DNA of 64,000 nt from the NCBI GenBank assembly GCA_026692845.1, contig JAPLNM010000029.1:1-64000 (forward strand), written 5' to 3'. Position numbers and translations under genes: made by a program. The number at the start of each line of letters is the position of its first letter. Positions within the stretch are counted from its first letter, which is position 1. Positions 35,642 to 47,933 of the stretch are shown here, piece by piece. This DNA comes from Planctomycetota bacterium. Lineage in GTDB: Bacteria; Planctomycetota; Planctomycetia; Pirellulales; Pirellulaceae. Below the pieces are notes generated by a model. The model was not told the DNA's origin. It worked only from the letters and a program-made list of their open reading frames with translations, and searched no databases.

Positions 35642-37069
35642 CTAGTCCCACCACCACTGATCTTCGCGTAGATCACTAGGTGCTGAGAGCTTTTCTGCCG
35701 AAGCATCCAGTGTGTTGTCGACCTGAGGATCGTTGGCTAGTTTGCGGGCAGAGATATGAACGCCTCCGATCGGAGTGACCAAGGTTCCCTCTTTCCACAT
35801 GGCGTTGACGGCGGGTTCAACTTGCGAGATTCCGTTGTTGACCTTCGTGGAAAGCTTGTCCTCGTCAGCGAAAACTCCGAGCTCCCAATTCGCTTTTCCA
35901 TAGAAGTCGTTTTGCTGCATGAACGCAGCGACGATGCTCATGTCGAACAAATTTCGCATTTGACTGAAAACCGGCATGACCTCGCCTAGAGCTTCAAACT
36001 TTTGCGTGAACTCCTTGGCAAAACCGACCGAAGCCGCATCGCCGGCGCCTGCGCCCCGGGTTCGTTCCCCGGTCTTGGACAGAAACTCTTTTTCGCTGGT
36101 GAGCTTGGCACCCTGGCCCTGAAGATGCAAAGCAGTGCGGTCTTCGTTGGTCGCTACCGTGCCATAATCGGCTTCAAAGTACCATCGCTGAAGTGCGCTC
36201 GCATTGGCGCCAGCTTGGGTGCGGACGATCCAAGGCTTGAAGGGGATCACGGTGTTTTCCAAACCGAGCCCAATGAGCTTCATGCGGTAGTCGGCTTCCA
36301 CGAGAACCCTGGCGAAGTTCGTCTCGCGAGGGACACCTTTGATGATGACGTTTTGGTAGCCCAGGGCTTGTTTCATACCAGCTAAAACCGCTGGATTGAT
36401 CTGATTAGCGCGACCTCGGAACTGGTCGTTGTACTGATTCATCCGCTTGATCCCCTCCTGGGTCGGTTCGATCGACACAGCGATCGATCCGATCGCATCG
36501 TTCGACGGAGCATAGACTCGAAGGGCAACGATCAAATCCATGAGGTTCAAAACCGATCGCCCAGACTTGAGTCCGACCCGATTGCCGTTTTCCGTCACGT
36601 GGATCTTTTCGGCCGGACCTGCGATCACGATGTCGTTGGAGTCGGGCAGGAAAAAAACATACTCAATTCGCGTCAGTCCAGCCAAACCTAGGACCTCATC
36701 GCCGAGCTCTTGTTGCTCTGACACCCGATTCGCAACGAGCTTTTCCAAGCGGTTCAAGGAGACTTTGCGCATTTCCGACGCCACCACATCGGTATTTCCG
36801 ACGGTTTGCAAAGCGGCCTTTCGGACCCGCAAAGCCAAGGTGTTGTCGACGGCGCTGATCCGCAGAACGCCCTGAGGATCGATCTCTACCCCCCCACCAT
36901 TTCCGGTGTCGCCACCGCCGTTGTTGTTATTGCCGCCGCCGTTGTTGTTATTGCCGCCGCCGTTGTTATTACCTTGGGAGAATCCCAAGTTGGCCAAGCT
37001 CGCAACGAGCGCCACGGCGGCGATAAATCTTGTCAGTCGATGGAACGGTTTTTGGAAAAGCATCAGCAT
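35642..37069 (-). CDS. Secreted DUF1598 family protein with Asn/Gly-rich linker
   Basis: A 475-residue protein starting at the Met at 37069 (a second Met at 37063 is possible). A leader (LTRFIAAVALVASLANLGFSQ) is followed by repeats of NNNGGGNNNNGGG at residues 33-55. The core matches DUF1598: GLTRIEYVFFLPDSNDIVIAGPAE, IAVSIEPTQEGIKRMNQY, LIGLGLENT, WYFEADYGTVATNEDRTALHLQ. The same order appears in the protein at 4163-6013. A role outside the cytoplasm is implied by the leader; the exact function is unknown. It has its own terminator at 35581-35606 and is divergent from the proline/tyrosine-repeat protein. Confidence 0.82.
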   Translation of the reverse strand: MLMLFQKPFHRLTRFIAAVALVASLANLGFSQGNNNGGGNNNNGGGNNNNGGGDTGNGGGVEIDPQGVLRISAVDNTLALRVRKAALQTVGNTDVVASEMRKVSLNRLEKLVANRVSEQQELGDEVLGLAGLTRIEYVFFLPDSNDIVIAGPAEKIHVTENGNRVGLKSGRSVLNLMDLIVALRVYAPSNDAIGSIAVSIEPTQEGIKRMNQYNDQFRGRANQINPAVLAGMKQALGYQNVIIKGVPRETNFARVLVEADYRMKLIGLGLENTVIPFKPWIVRTQAGANASALQRWYFEADYGTVATNEDRTALHLQGQGAKLTSEKEFLSKTGERTRGAGAGDAASVGFAKEFTQKFEALGEVMPVFSQMRNLFDMSIVAAFMQQNDFYGKANWELGVFADEDKLSTKVNNGISQVEPAVNAMWKEGTLVTPIGGVHISARKLANDPQVDNTLDASAEKLSAPSDLREDQWWWD

Positions 37070-37430
37070 TCGCCTTGTACTACTACGTTTCGCGGTAACG
37101 GATTTAGCGTATTTGAGTTCTTGGACCAACATGCTTTTGGCCGAACGGGCAACCCTAGAGCCTCTTATTTGGTATCGGATCGCCGTCGGTTTGGATCAAT
37201 TCTCAAATATACCAACTCTCAAGAATAGTTCCCTCCAGGGTGGATATCAACAAATTGGGCAAAATAGGCGGGTCGGGCGAAGCAGGATTTATCCGATTTT
37301 TCGTTAAAAACCGGGTTTTCCTTAGAATCGTTCAAGTTCGCTTGACGGAGAAACCCAGCCAACGCTAAACCCTACCCAGGCGTAACGGTCCAACTTCTTC
37401 GGTAACCTGCTCAACCAACGGCTCGAAAAC
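37070..37430. other. Intergenic region between divergent secreted-protein genes
   Basis: This roughly 360-bp stretch lies between the divergent DUF1598 and repeat-protein genes and must hold both promoters. An AT-rich part near 37195-37215 and 37250-37330 is the likely promoter area. No hairpin, RNA or open frame with domain-like content was seen. Confidence 0.4.
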
Positions 37431-39167
37431 TTGTCGGCAACCCCTGGAAATCGCACTTCACTGGAATCTACGCTGGATTCAACACTGGATTCTACTTCTG
37501 GGCTCCCATGGCGCCAGAGGCTTGTGCGTTTCGTTGTTTTCCTGGGTTTGGCCCTGATGATCCTGCAAATGGGATTGGCCCAAGCCCCCTTCCCATCCAC
37601 GACTCCCGGGACCTTGCCACCGAGCCCTGGCTACCCGTCGACTCCTGCAGGGACCCCCTCCGGCGCGTATCCTGCAACGACCATTCCCCCATACACGGCA
37701 GCTCCACCGACGTATTCCGCTCCACCCTCGAGCTACAACCCCTACGCACCGACGTTCCGCCCAAGCACCGCACCTACTTCGGCTCCCGCTCCTGGGATGT
37801 ACCCGTCCACCTATCCGACGTCCAATTCGTTTAACCAAGCCTACAACTCCTGGATGGAATGGCTCACCGGAAATCCCGCCGTAGCGGCAAGCCCCACGGC
37901 CTACGGCCAAGCCCCCTACGGAACTTCTACCTACGGCGTTCCAACCTATGGACAACCCGTCGGGGCGCAATCAAGTCCCACTGGCTACCCTCCGACGTAT
38001 CCTCAACCGGGCTATCCTCAACCGGGCTATCCTCAACCGGGCTATCCTCAACCGGGCTATCCTCAACAGGGCTATCCTCAACAGGGCTATCCTCAACAGG
38101 GCTATCCGCCAGCAAGCGCTCCGCCCGTTAGCTATTCATCACCGGGCTATCCGAACCCGTCGCCGGGCGTGATGTTCCCCGGCACAGCACCCACACCGAA
38201 CCCGTACAGCAGCAACCCGTACAGCAGCAACCCGTACAGCAGCAATCCGTACGCAGCCGGAGGATATCCCCAAGCTCCCTATCCGAACTCTTGGAACGCA
38301 TGGTGGTACACCACCTCCACGGCAGTCCAAACCCAGACTCAGCAGACGATGCGTTTGTGCCAAGGAGTAAGGTTTCGTTACACCTACTTGCCTGGAAATA
38401 CCGATTTCAGTGGAGTCAGTGGCAACCAGCTAGAAAGCCACGACTTTGAAACCTCCATGGTCTTTGCGATTCCGCGAATCTTCGGTACAAGCCAGCCGTG
38501 GTACTTGATGCCGAGCTTCGCACAACACCTTTGGTCCGGCCCCGAGACTCTCGGCTCGGACCTTCCAGGGTCCGCATTCAGTGCCTTTCTCGATAGCACT
38601 TGGGAAACCGATCCGCTTCAGACCTGTGGCGCCGAACTCGGCTGGCGCGTCGGTGTTTTCTCCGCCTACGATGCGATCAACAACGATAGCATACGACTCC
38701 AAGGCAAAGCGTTGGGTCGGCTCCGCATGACCCCTAATTCGACCCTTCGTGCCGGGGTCTATTACATCGATCGAAACAACATCAAGTTGCTCCCGGCCGG
38801 GGGCATTCTATGGATGCCTAACCAAGATACTCGGTGGGATATCTTTTTTCCCGAACCGAAACTCTCCCACTACTTGACCACCTGTGGAACGCATGACATG
38901 TGGTGGTACTTGACCGGTTACTATGGCGGTGGTGCTTGGACCATCAAACAACTCGATTCCGATACGACTGAAGAGATAGACATCAACGACTTGCGCATCA
39001 TGGTCGGTTTTGAAAAAGGCCGCAACGACCTTCTGCGACAAGGTTTCCGGACCTGCTTCTTCGAAGTCGGATACGCGTTCAATCGGGAATTGATTTTCCG
39101 AACCCGACCCGAAGCGAATATCAATCCCGACGATAGCCTCGTGTTCCGCGCTGGTTTCGGTTACTGA
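37431..39167 (+). CDS. Outer-membrane-like protein with Pro/Tyr-rich repeats
   Basis: A 578-residue protein beginning with a TTG (37431); the true start is uncertain because no ATG precedes the leader ([22 protein letters not shown]). Residues 55-290 are very Pro/Tyr/Ser/Gly-rich: seven consecutive PQ(P/Q)GY units of five residues at about residues 190-225, and four NPYSS units at 263-280. The C-terminal 300 residues are beta-rich with alternating aromatic strands ([10 protein letters not shown] at the very end, aromatic last residue), as in outer-membrane barrels and like the DUF6268 family of planctomycetes. The Pro/Tyr region may lie at the surface or span the periplasm; this is inference. 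Confidence 0.72.
   Translation: MSATPGNRTSLESTLDSTLDSTSGLPWRQRLVRFVVFLGLALMILQMGLAQAPFPSTTPGTLPPSPGYPSTPAGTPSGAYPATTIPPYTAAPPTYSAPPSSYNPYAPTFRPSTAPTSAPAPGMYPSTYPTSNSFNQAYNSWMEWLTGNPAVAASPTAYGQAPYGTSTYGVPTYGQPVGAQSSPTGYPPTYPQPGYPQPGYPQPGYPQPGYPQQGYPQQGYPQQGYPPASAPPVSYSSPGYPNPSPGVMFPGTAPTPNPYSSNPYSSNPYSSNPYAAGGYPQAPYPNSWNAWWYTTSTAVQTQTQQTMRLCQGVRFRYTYLPGNTDFSGVSGNQLESHDFETSMVFAIPRIFGTSQPWYLMPSFAQHLWSGPETLGSDLPGSAFSAFLDSTWETDPLQTCGAELGWRVGVFSAYDAINNDSIRLQGKALGRLRMTPNSTLRAGVYYIDRNNIKLLPAGGILWMPNQDTRWDIFFPEPKLSHYLTTCGTHDMWWYLTGYYGGGAWTIKQLDSDTTEEIDINDLRIMVGFEKGRNDLLRQGFRTCFFEVGYAFNRELIFRTRPEANINPDDSLVFRAGFGY
37992..38105 (+). repeat. 15-bp tandem repeats coding PQ(P/Q)GY
   Basis: Seven near-identical 15-bp units of the form CCTCAACCGGGCTAT, the last three with CAG for CCG, lie in frame within the repeat-rich protein. 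Copy-number change would keep the frame. Confidence 0.85.
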
Positions 39168-39505
39168 CACCGGTATCGAAGACTAAGAATGTTAACCACG
39201 GAAAACGCAGAATACACGGAAAAATGAAAGTTGCTTTTCCGTGTGTTCTGTGGTTTGGTGGTTTTGTTCTTAGAAAGTCACTCGGGACAGTCCCAGCGTC
39301 GCGATGCTCGGTCTTACGGATTGAGATTTTCCTCTAGCCTCGCGCCTGCCTTCCGCCGTATTTTGCAGGAAATCTTGAGCATAAAGGATTCCACCCCGTT
39401 TTTTTCCAGCTACGCTATGGGTCTCTCCCTAAGTAGTTTCCAGATCGGTCACCCTTCAATTCGCCGATCTGTTCGCACCTTCTACAACGGATTCCTTGTG
39501 ATACG
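39168..39505. other. Intergenic region with a dispersed-type hairpin
   Basis: This 338-bp stretch lies before the 1409-aa gene and probably holds its promoter. Its clear feature is the inverted repeat at 39209-39249, listed separately. Nothing else was recognised. Confidence 0.45.
39209..39249. repeat. Hairpin of the CACGGAAAA repeat type
   Basis: AGAATACACGGAAAA pairs with TTTTCCGTGTGTTCT, with one mismatch, around 11 nt (39224-39234). It lies 42 bp after the barrel-like gene. It may end that transcript or be a dispersed intergenic repeat. Confidence 0.6.
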
Positions 39506-42500
39506 ATGCTCCGCAATCTACTCTGCATTGTCTTTCTAAGTTGCCTCGGACTCTCCGTGGACCGATCGGCGCTGGCCTCGACTCAAGAACCCAGCCAAGC
39601 CCCAGCTACTGAGCCGCCAGCTACTGAGCCGCCAGCTACCGAAAAGCGACTCGAAGCGATTGAGAAACTTCTCGAGCAACTCTCAAGCGATCTGCAGGCC
39701 CGCAAAGCTACCCAAGCTCCAAACAAATCGTCCGAAGATAGCAAACCATCGGCCGAAAAGAGTCCTGAAAAAAATGCCGAGCGGCCAGCAAATGATTTGG
39801 TACCGACTCCACGACCTCGCGGGGAACGAGCCGCTGTACCGAAAGTCCCTGCAAGCGTCAAACTCGAGCCTTCTTGGCTCGAAGAGATCAAGTGGCGATC
39901 GATCGGTCCTGCGAACATGTCTGGCCGTATCTCCGACATCGTTGTCCACGAAAAGGACACGTCGCTTTGGTGGATCGCAACAGCCTCGGGCGGATTGCTC
40001 AAATCGACCAACCACGGTGGATCCCTTCAACACCAATTCGATCGTGAAAAAGTCGTCTCGATCGGCAGCATCGCCACAGACCCGAACAACAAAGAAGTTC
40101 TTTGGGTAGGAACCGGCGAGATCAACCCTCGTAACTCGGTCTCTTACGGCAACGGTGTTTACAAAACCATCGATGGGGGAAAAACATTTCAGCACCTAGG
40201 CCTGGATCGCTCCTATCAAATCGCGCGCGTTTTGGTCGATCCAAAGAACTCCGATACCGTCTATGTCGGAGCCGCTGGACGTCTCTACGGCAGCAACCCT
40301 GAACGAGGCGTGTACAAGACCACCGATGGCGGCAAGACCTGGCAACAGGTTCTCTTTGTCGATGACCAAACCGGCGTGATCGATATGGCGATGAGTCCTA
40401 CCGATCCGAACACGATTGTCGTGGCCATGTGGGACCGCATGCGCGACGGCTTTGACTCCTGGCCTGGCACAGTCCCCAAACCCGATGGGGTCGATGGTTA
40501 TGACCCGATTCGCAAATGGGGTAAGGGAGGCGGGATCTTCCGAACCACCGATGGCGGAACCAACTGGACCAAAATCTCCAAAGGACTGCCACCGGGTATG
40601 ACCGGTCGAATCGGTCTAGATTGGCAAGTGCATTCGCCAAATGCTTTATTTGCTATCATCGATTGCGAGGACATCGGCAAAGGCCCCCCACCTTTTGCTG
40701 CTTATCTGGGATTGGTCGGACAAAACATCGATGCCAAACCGATCGTCACGCAGGTCATCACCGATAGCCCTGGGGCCAAAGCCGGAGTGCAAGCCGGCGA
40801 TCAATTGATTTCCGTCGACGGAACCAACATCGCTGAATTCGATACCTTGCTCGAGACGCTTCGCAAGAAACGTGTGGGCCAACGTGTTTCGCTCACGCTC
40901 AAACGCGCCGACGAAGACAAGAGCGTCGACATCCTACTGACGGGAAGACCAGGCACTGCAGCCCAGGCCACGACTGTATCGCTGGGGGTAGCCGGTGAGG
41001 ACAAGGACGAAAAGATCGTCGTCCAACGCGTTTCCGTCGGTGGATCGGCGGCCAAAGCGGGCGTAAAAATCGGAGATGTGATTACCAAGGTCGACGGGCA
41101 AGCCCCTGGCGCGTTGCAAGCGTTGAACGAAAAGATTCAAAAGAAGTCCGAAGGGGACAAAGTCCAACTCGAGATCCAACGGGGCGAGGAAAAGATCGAC
41201 CTGAGTGTCGTTCTCGAAGCCCGCGTTGGACGCGGAGGGGGTGGGGGCGGATTGCAGTCACCTGCTCAAAGCAACGTTTTCATGGGAATTCAGGGTGAAG
41301 ATGCCTCTGGTGGAGGCGCCAATCTTACGTCGGTCACCGAGGCCGGACCGGCCGAAAAAGCTGGCATAAAATCCGGAGACATCCTCTTGCAACTCGATGG
41401 CAAAGACATCGCCAACTACGAAGGGCTCGTGAGTGAAATCCGCACCCACAAACCAGACGACAAACTCAAGGTGAAGGTCAAACGTGCCGACCAGACGCTC
41501 GAAATCGAAGTCGTCTTGGCCGATCGGCTTGCAGGAGGTTCGGCGGTTCGCCCTTACACCTATTCCTATTTCGGTCAGTCACCGAACGTACAGGACCAAC
41601 AAGGCTCCGAGGGATACAAGTATGGTGGTGTTTATAAATCCACCGATGGCGGTGCGACTTGGCAACGTATCAATTCGCTCAACACCCGCCCGATGTATTT
41701 TAGCGTCGTGAAGGTCGACCCGAGCGATGAGAAGAATCTGTATGTACTTGGCGTCGCCCAGCATCAGTCCCGAGATGCTGGGGCGACCTTTACTGAGGAT
41801 TTTGGTCGAAGGGTCCATGCCGATGGCCACGATCTTTGGATCGACCCGAGCGATGGTCGGCACATGATCCTCGGATGCGATGGCGGTATCTACACTACAC
41901 ACGATCGCGGGGCGACCTGGGACCATATCAACACAGCTGCAATTGGCCAGTTCTATCATGTGGCGATTAGCCCAAAACAACCCTATTGGGTTGCCGGTGG
42001 ACTGCAAGACAATGGATCATGGGCTGGTCCAGCAATCAGCCGATCCGGAGGGGCGCTGAACGAAGATTGGGTCAATATCAACGGAGGCGACGGTTTCGTC
42101 TGCCGCATCGATCCAAACGACCCGGACTTGTTCTACGCCGAGAGCCAAAACGGCGCGATCGTCCGAAGGAATCTTCGTACCGGCGAACGAGGTTCGATCC
42201 GCCCGGCTCGGGTCGATGGAATGAGCTATCGATTCAATTGGAATACTCCGTTTGTCCTGTCGAGCCACAACTCGAAAATCTTCTATAGCGCTGGCAATTA
42301 TGTGTTTCGCTCGCTGGATCGAGGCAACGATTTGCGTCCGATTTCGCCCGAAATCACCCTGACTCAGCGAGGCTCTGCAACCGCTTTGTCGGAGTCCCCA
42401 AGGGACTCGAATGTCCTGTATGCGGGGACCGATGATGGCGCATTGTGGGTCACTCGCGATGGCGGAACGAACTGGAAGAACATCACCGCGAATCTGAAAT

Positions 42501-43735
42501 TGCCCAATCCACGCTGGGTCGCGACGATCGAAGCTTCCAGGCACTTCAAGGGCCGTGTATACGTCTGCTTGGATGGTCACCGATCCGATGATGATAATCC
42601 CTACGCTTTTGTCTCCGAAGACTTCGGCGAAACATTCAATCCACTACACACCGGCTTGCCATGGGGTTCAACGCGCTGCCTACGCGAGGATTTGGTCAAC
42701 CCAAACCTGCTTTATCTAGGAACCGAGTTCTCCCTATGGGTCTCGATCGATCGAGGGCAAAACTGGACTCCGTTCAATCAAAGCCTTCCGACCGTCGCGA
42801 TCCATGATGTCGCGATCCATCCGGAAAACGGCGAAATCGTCGTGGCCACCCACGGCCGCAGTCTCTGGGCCTGCGATGTGACCGGACTGAGGCAACTAAA
42901 GCCCGAAAACATCGGCAAAGAGATCGCGTTTTTTGGTCCCGTCGATGTGACGCGCTGGCGCAACGATTCGGGGCGCGGTGGAACCAACCGCAGCTTCGTC
43001 GGGCAAAATCCATCCCAAGGAGCAAAGTTTTGGTACGCGTTACCCAATAAGTCCGAGAAGGTCGTCGCCCGAATCGAGAACATCGATGGAGAATTGATCA
43101 GCGAACTCAGCGCCAAGGCCGAGCCAGGCTTGCACCTGCTTAACTGGGACCTTACCCAAACCAATCGCGATGCGGCTCGCGGTCCTGGCGGCGGCGGTCC
43201 TGGCGGTGGCGGTCCGCGCGAGCGAATCGAACGTCCAGGCGATGAGTTGTCGGATCGACCAAGCCGACAACGACGCGGAAGGGGTGAACCGCCCTCCGAG
43301 GGCTCCCCCGGAACGGCTGAGGAACCTACGGCAACACCGAATCCGAACCCAAATAACCCCAATCCACCGGCTCAAGAGGAAGCCGACGCCGAAGGCCAGC
43401 AGTCCACAGCGCCGAGCCCAGCCGCGCCGAGTCCTGCTGCGTCGGGTCCGCAAACCCCCGGTGGAGCCGCAGGGCCCACCGGCAACCGCCCCCCCGGAGG
43501 ATTCCTTGGTTTCCGCGGCCCTCGGCCCGTGCCCAACGGCGTGTATAGGGTGCAGTTGCTTGTCGATGGCAAGGTGATCAAGAGCCATTCGATCCGTGTC
43601 AATCGCGACCCGAACTTGCCAGAGAACGCCGTAGCCGATGAGCTTTACGAACTGCAGATCTTGTTGGACAAACAAACCAAGGAGAACAAGTACCAGAACA
43701 AATCCAATGGACGTGGAAACTACGGGGACGACTGA
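39506..43735 (+). CDS. Secreted BNR/sortilin-type propeller with three PDZ domains
   Basis: This 1409-residue protein has a leader ([20 protein letters not shown]), a Pro/Lys-rich spacer and a beta-propeller made of Asp-box/BNR repeats ([66 protein letters not shown]). Between early blades lie three PDZ domains at roughly residues 395-486, 490-575 and 590-675 ([52 protein letters not shown]). After them the propeller resumes. A Gly/Pro-rich tail (about residues 1220-1340) precedes a final beta-sandwich-like segment. The propeller family resembles VPS10/sortilin-like glycosyl-hydrolase-type proteins. Binding or sensing at the cell surface is inference. The stop overlaps ATG sequence shortly before the DUF1559 gene. 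Confidence 0.85.
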   Translation: MLRNLLCIVFLSCLGLSVDRSALASTQEPSQAPATEPPATEPPATEKRLEAIEKLLEQLSSDLQARKATQAPNKSSEDSKPSAEKSPEKNAERPANDLVPTPRPRGERAAVPKVPASVKLEPSWLEEIKWRSIGPANMSGRISDIVVHEKDTSLWWIATASGGLLKSTNHGGSLQHQFDREKVVSIGSIATDPNNKEVLWVGTGEINPRNSVSYGNGVYKTIDGGKTFQHLGLDRSYQIARVLVDPKNSDTVYVGAAGRLYGSNPERGVYKTTDGGKTWQQVLFVDDQTGVIDMAMSPTDPNTIVVAMWDRMRDGFDSWPGTVPKPDGVDGYDPIRKWGKGGGIFRTTDGGTNWTKISKGLPPGMTGRIGLDWQVHSPNALFAIIDCEDIGKGPPPFAAYLGLVGQNIDAKPIVTQVITDSPGAKAGVQAGDQLISVDGTNIAEFDTLLETLRKKRVGQRVSLTLKRADEDKSVDILLTGRPGTAAQATTVSLGVAGEDKDEKIVVQRVSVGGSAAKAGVKIGDVITKVDGQAPGALQALNEKIQKKSEGDKVQLEIQRGEEKIDLSVVLEARVGRGGGGGGLQSPAQSNVFMGIQGEDASGGGANLTSVTEAGPAEKAGIKSGDILLQLDGKDIANYEGLVSEIRTHKPDDKLKVKVKRADQTLEIEVVLADRLAGGSAVRPYTYSYFGQSPNVQDQQGSEGYKYGGVYKSTDGGATWQRINSLNTRPMYFSVVKVDPSDEKNLYVLGVAQHQSRDAGATFTEDFGRRVHADGHDLWIDPSDGRHMILGCDGGIYTTHDRGATWDHINTAAIGQFYHVAISPKQPYWVAGGLQDNGSWAGPAISRSGGALNEDWVNINGGDGFVCRIDPNDPDLFYAESQNGAIVRRNLRTGERGSIRPARVDGMSYRFNWNTPFVLSSHNSKIFYSAGNYVFRSLDRGNDLRPISPEITLTQRGSATALSESPRDSNVLYAGTDDGALWVTRDGGTNWKNITANLKLPNPRWVATIEASRHFKGRVYVCLDGHRSDDDNPYAFVSEDFGETFNPLHTGLPWGSTRCLREDLVNPNLLYLGTEFSLWVSIDRGQNWTPFNQSLPTVAIHDVAIHPENGEIVVATHGRSLWACDVTGLRQLKPENIGKEIAFFGPVDVTRWRNDSGRGGTNRSFVGQNPSQGAKFWYALPNKSEKVVARIENIDGELISELSAKAEPGLHLLNWDLTQTNRDAARGPGGGGPGGGGPRERIERPGDELSDRPSRQRRGRGEPPSEGSPGTAEEPTATPNPNPNNPNPPAQEEADAEGQQSTAPSPAAPSPAASGPQTPGGAAGPTGNRPPGGFLGFRGPRPVPNGVYRVQLLVDGKVIKSHSIRVNRDPNLPENAVADELYELQILLDKQTKENKYQNKSNGRGNYGDD

Positions 43736-43779
43736 TGTTCTCAGACGCTAGGCATGGGTATCTACGGAGAAATGAAACG

Positions 43780-44727
43780 ATGAGGATTCACCAGCTCCGT
43801 CAAGCGTTCACGCTTGTCGAGCTGCTTGTGAGCATCGCGATCCTTGGGATTCTCGTGGGCTTGCTCTTGCCAGCCGTCCAAGGAGCACGTGAGGCGGCTC
43901 GCAGGATGCACTGCGCAAACAATCTTCGCCAGATCGGACTTGCTCTGCACAGCTTTGTGGATGCAAGAAAATGCTTTCCGTCATCGGGCTGGACGATCGC
44001 TTCGGCACAAAATCCATCCGGTGCTTATATCGGATGGCAAGCATCGATATTGGTGCATCTGGAACAGGCTCAAGTTGCCGTCGGCTACGATCGCAATAGC
44101 CATTGGTGGGCGGATCGGAATTTGCTCCTTGGCCGCATTCCGCTCGGTGTGTATCAGTGCCCATCGACTCCATTGGTTGAACGGCCAAGTTCCTTGGTAG
44201 CCAAACCACCCCGGCCGTCCTTGGTGCTCGATAGTCCGCTGGGACCCTCCGACTATGCTGCGTTGATGGGGGTTCGCGCAAGCATCTCGCCGAAGAGTTA
44301 CCTCTCGAGCGAATCGACACGATCGGTGATGTACCGCAATTCGGCGACCCGATTTGCCGACATCACCGATGGCTCATCGCAGACGACGATGGTCGTCGAG
44401 TGCGGGGCAAGACCCGCAGTTTATCGTGAGTCCAAGCTTGTGCGTGACGTCGGCAACGACCAAGGAAACGGGTGGGTAGACAGTGAGGGCGGTTTTAGTT
44501 TGGATGGTTCGGATGCGACCGGAACGCGCCAGGGTGCCGGTCCGGTTCTGGCCCCTTTTGCGATGAATCGGACGAACGAAAACGAACCCTACAGTTTCCA
44601 CCCCGGGGGTTGTCATTTCTTGTATGCCGACGGTCACTGCCAATGGACCGACCAATCGATCGATTTGGTCGTAGTTGCCGCTCTGAGCACGCGGGCAGCA
44701 GGCGAGATCGTCGCGCAGGATCGCTAG
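43780..44727 (+). CDS. DUF1559 pseudopilin-type protein
   Basis: A 315-residue protein starting at the Met at 43780. The prepilin-like N terminus is [27 protein letters not shown], followed by [17 protein letters not shown]. The DUF1559 C-terminal domain ends in [17 protein letters not shown], the family end motif. A Met at 43735, whose ATG overlaps the previous stop, would add 15 residues before the signal. It lies 45 bp after the propeller gene, so co-transcription is probable. Its stop overlaps that of malQ on the other strand (the four bases CTAG). Confidence 0.9.
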   Translation: MRIHQLRQAFTLVELLVSIAILGILVGLLLPAVQGAREAARRMHCANNLRQIGLALHSFVDARKCFPSSGWTIASAQNPSGAYIGWQASILVHLEQAQVAVGYDRNSHWWADRNLLLGRIPLGVYQCPSTPLVERPSSLVAKPPRPSLVLDSPLGPSDYAALMGVRASISPKSYLSSESTRSVMYRNSATRFADITDGSSQTTMVVECGARPAVYRESKLVRDVGNDQGNGWVDSEGGFSLDGSDATGTRQGAGPVLAPFAMNRTNENEPYSFHPGGCHFLYADGHCQWTDQSIDLVVVAALSTRAAGEIVAQDR

Positions 44728-46349
44728 CGGGCGTTTCTTCCGTAGGTCTCCGTCAGTTCGCCGAGCCAATCGGCAAGCCCCTCGGTCAGTAGGCCCGGTG
44801 GACAACGCCAAATCCAGTTACCCTGCGTTGTGCCAGGAGTGTTCATTCGGGCAGTGGTTCCCAACCCCAATAGGTCTTGGATCGGCGAGATCGCCAAGCA
44901 TGCGACAGATCGCCATATCGATCGCATCATCGTTCGGTGAATCGAATCGCTATTGCAGTCCAAATAACGGGCCGCAAAGGCCTTCTCACGGTCGATCTGA
45001 TCCTGAGTCCGAGTGCTCGATGCGCCTGCCTGACTGGCATACCAACCGACAACCGTGTCGTTGTCGTGGGTGCCGGTGTAAGCGACGCAGTGGCTCGGAT
45101 AGTTGTGGGGTAGATCCAGTGACGAAGCGACCGCGTCACAGAATCCAAACTGCAAGATGCGCATTCCGGGGAAACCAAATGCGTCGCGCAACTGGCGCAC
45201 CTCAGGCGTGATGAACCCAAGGTCCTCGGCGATCACCGGCAATTCTTGTCCTGGGAGCAGGTTCAAGCCCTGGGCGATTTTATGGAAAAAATCATGACCC
45301 GGGCCAGGCCGCCACTGACCTATTTTTGCATCGGAATACTCGGCCGGAATGGCATAGTAAGATTCAAAACCTCGGAAGTGATCGATGCGGATCAGATCGC
45401 ACCAATCAAGGGACTTACGAAATCTGCGAATCCACCAAGCGTACGCGCTATGCTGATGTTGGTCCCAGCGGTAAAGCGGATTGCCCCAGCGCTGCCCACT
45501 TTCGGAAAAGTAGTCCGGAGGAACACCAGCGACGAGCGTCGGATGGCCTTGATCGTCTAGTTCGAACAAGTGTTGTTCAGACCACACATCGGAGCTGTCC
45601 ATGGAAACAAAAATCGGTATGTCGCCGATGATTCCAATTCCTAGACTCGCTGCATACTGACGCAGTTCCCTCCACTGTCGATCGAACAAGTACTGCACAA
45701 AGGATTCGAATTCGCAGGCACCTTTGAGCTTGCGATGCCAAGCTTCCATCGCATGGGGCTCACGCCGCTGGAGCTCTGGCTCCCATTCGTGCCAAGCACG
45801 ATCCTGATGGTTGGCTTTGCAGGCCGTGAACAAGCAATGATCGCCGAGCCAATCGCCGTTGCGATGTCGAAACTCTTCCCAGTCTTGGGTCCAATCGGGC
45901 CTATTCGTCGGTTGCCTGCGAAACGCCAATCGCAATAGCTCCATACGTCTAGGAACAAGCTTAGGGAAATCCACACGCTCGAAATCCTCTTGGGAAACCC
46001 CTGCGATCGCGCTGCCGAGATCCTCTTGCTTGAGCAACCCGTCGCGCACCAGCAAGGCGGGGCTGATAAGCAAGGGATTTCCTGCAAAGGATGAAGGCGA
46101 CTGGTAGGGGGAGTAACCGTAACCGACCGGACCGGTCGGGAGAATCTGCCACCAGCGCTGGCCGGCACGATGCAGAAAACGAAGGAGTTGATAAGCTCCC
46201 GGGCCGATGTCGCCTGAGCCTAGGTCGCCGATACTCCAGTCCCCGTCGGTTCCAGGCATCGCGTCGCGTTGTGCAACACCTTGGGATCGAGGCGGAAGGC
46301 TCGTGACATGGATCAGTTGCCCGGCGGCTCTGCGAAACAAAGATTCCAT
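44724..46349 (-). CDS. malQ: 4-alpha-glucanotransferase (amylomaltase)
   Basis: A GH77 enzyme of 541 residues, starting at the Met at 46349. It moves alpha-1,4-glucan chains between maltodextrins in the cytoplasm, in glycogen or maltose metabolism. Visible signatures: [49 protein letters not shown] (catalytic Asp after R), [14 protein letters not shown] (acid/base Glu) and [13 protein letters not shown] (stabilising HDN motif). It lies downstream of asnS by 56 bp on the minus strand. The reading frame runs up to 46556, but that part covers the asnS end. Confidence 0.93.
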   Translation of the reverse strand: MESLFRRAAGQLIHVTSLPPRSQGVAQRDAMPGTDGDWSIGDLGSGDIGPGAYQLLRFLHRAGQRWWQILPTGPVGYGYSPYQSPSSFAGNPLLISPALLVRDGLLKQEDLGSAIAGVSQEDFERVDFPKLVPRRMELLRLAFRRQPTNRPDWTQDWEEFRHRNGDWLGDHCLFTACKANHQDRAWHEWEPELQRREPHAMEAWHRKLKGACEFESFVQYLFDRQWRELRQYAASLGIGIIGDIPIFVSMDSSDVWSEQHLFELDDQGHPTLVAGVPPDYFSESGQRWGNPLYRWDQHQHSAYAWWIRRFRKSLDWCDLIRIDHFRGFESYYAIPAEYSDAKIGQWRPGPGHDFFHKIAQGLNLLPGQELPVIAEDLGFITPEVRQLRDAFGFPGMRILQFGFCDAVASSLDLPHNYPSHCVAYTGTHDNDTVVGWYASQAGASSTRTQDQIDREKAFAARYLDCNSDSIHRTMMRSIWRSVACLAISPIQDLLGLGTTARMNTPGTTQGNWIWRCPPGLLTEGLADWLGELTETYGRNAR

Positions 46350-46405
46350 CGAATCACTTCCCTGTCTGTCGTAAGACGCTTGACCCAATAGAAAACCAGT
46401 AACAC

Positions 46406-47806
46406 TCAGAAATCGCAATTTCCTGGGCTTCTCGGGAATGGTATCACATCGCGAATGTTCGCCATGCCAGTAGTGTACTGAACCATGCGTTCGAGACCCA
46501 GGCCAAAGCCCGCATGCGGAACCGTTCCGTACCTGCGAAGGTCCAGGTACCACCAATAATCCTCTTGTTTCAGCCCGCAGCTTTCAAGCCGAGCGATCAG
46601 CACGTCGAGTCGTTCCTCGCGCTGCGATCCGCCGATGATCTCGCCTACGCCCGGAACCAAAACGTCCATGGCCGCAACGGTCTTTGCGTCGTCGTTGAGC
46701 CGCATGTAGAACGATTTGATCTCCTTGGGGTAGTTGTACAAGATCAATGGACCCTGGACGTGCTCCTCGGTCAAGAATCGCTCGTGCTCGGACTGCAGGT
46801 CCGTCCCCCAACTGACCGGATAGTCGAACTTCTTACCGCTCTTGATGAGCACTTCAACCGCATCGGTATAGGTCATGTGGATAAACGGCTTGTCGAGCAC
46901 CAACTGCAGCGAGGCGAGCAACCCGGGCTGGACACGTTTTTCAAAGAAGTCCATATCCTCGGCGCAATGCGCCAGGGTCTCTCGAATCATGAACTTGAGA
47001 TACCGTTCGGCTAGTCCCATATTGTCCGATAGCTCGTAAAACGCAGCCTCGGGTTCAATCATCCAGAATTCCGACAAGTGCCTTGAGGTGTTCGAGTTTT
47101 CCGCACGGAACGTCGGGCCAAAGGTGTAAATCTTGCCCAATGCACAAGCGTATGTCTCGCCCTCGAGTTGTCCACTGACGGTCAAATAAGCTGGCTTTCC
47201 AAAGAAGTCCTTCGTCGAATCGACCTTACCTTGGACCATCGGCAGGTTCTCTAACGGCAAGGTCGTCACGCGGAACATCTGACCGGCTCCCTCACAGTCG
47301 CTGGCCGTGATCAACGGCGTATGGACCAATACGAAGCCTTCTTCGTGGAAGAACTCGTGGGTGGCCAAGCTGATTCGATCCCGGACTCGGGTAACGGCGC
47401 CGAAGGTATTGGTTCGGGGACGCAAGTGTGCCCATTCTCGGAGCTTCTCGAAGGAGTGCTGTTTTTTTTGCAAAGGATAGTCGGTGGCACTGGCCAGCCC
47501 GAGCACTCTTAAACTGCTGGCTGCCATTTCGGTAGCTTGGCCTTGCCCCTGGCTCGCCCTGAGCTCTCCGTCGACGACGATACTTGAACCCACCGTCAGG
47601 GTCAGAACATCAGACGCGTAGTTGCTAAGTTGTGCATCGGCGATGATCTGAAGATTCCCCATGGAACTTCCATCGTTGATTTCGATGAAACTGAAACCAC
47701 CTTTGCTATCTCGACGCGTGCGAACCCAGCCTCGAACCTGTACGCTCTGTCCGGCCGACTCGGCTTGGCGAGCTTTTTGTACGGAGATCCACGGGTTGCT
47801 GCTCAT
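46406..47806 (-). CDS. asnS: Asparaginyl-tRNA synthetase
   Basis: AsnS charges tRNA-Asn directly. The 466-residue protein starts at the Met at 47806. The N-terminal OB-fold anticodon domain ([22 protein letters not shown]) leads to the class II catalytic core: [55 protein letters not shown] (motif 2) and [28 protein letters not shown] (motif 3). The MIEPE and [10 protein letters not shown] segments point to Asn rather than Asp. It has no fusion. malQ follows after 56 bp. Confidence 0.95.
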   Translation of the reverse strand: MSSNPWISVQKARQAESAGQSVQVRGWVRTRRDSKGGFSFIEINDGSSMGNLQIIADAQLSNYASDVLTLTVGSSIVVDGELRASQGQGQATEMAASSLRVLGLASATDYPLQKKQHSFEKLREWAHLRPRTNTFGAVTRVRDRISLATHEFFHEEGFVLVHTPLITASDCEGAGQMFRVTTLPLENLPMVQGKVDSTKDFFGKPAYLTVSGQLEGETYACALGKIYTFGPTFRAENSNTSRHLSEFWMIEPEAAFYELSDNMGLAERYLKFMIRETLAHCAEDMDFFEKRVQPGLLASLQLVLDKPFIHMTYTDAVEVLIKSGKKFDYPVSWGTDLQSEHERFLTEEHVQGPLILYNYPKEIKSFYMRLNDDAKTVAAMDVLVPGVGEIIGGSQREERLDVLIARLESCGLKQEDYWWYLDLRRYGTVPHAGFGLGLERMVQYTTGMANIRDVIPFPRSPGNCDF

Positions 47807-47933
47807 TTGATTCTCTAACAAAAAGGGTCGATTCGGATAGCATTGGGTGCTTACAACACATCCTGGGGATTATAGCAAGTCTTTTAAACCGTTCCCATAG
47901 CCGCAAACCTAGGACGCCGCCGCTGGGATGGTA

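Noticed and set aside
40285-41449. Several minus-strand frames within the propeller gene
   Set aside because: They are antisense to clear BNR and PDZ coding sequence and lack domains.
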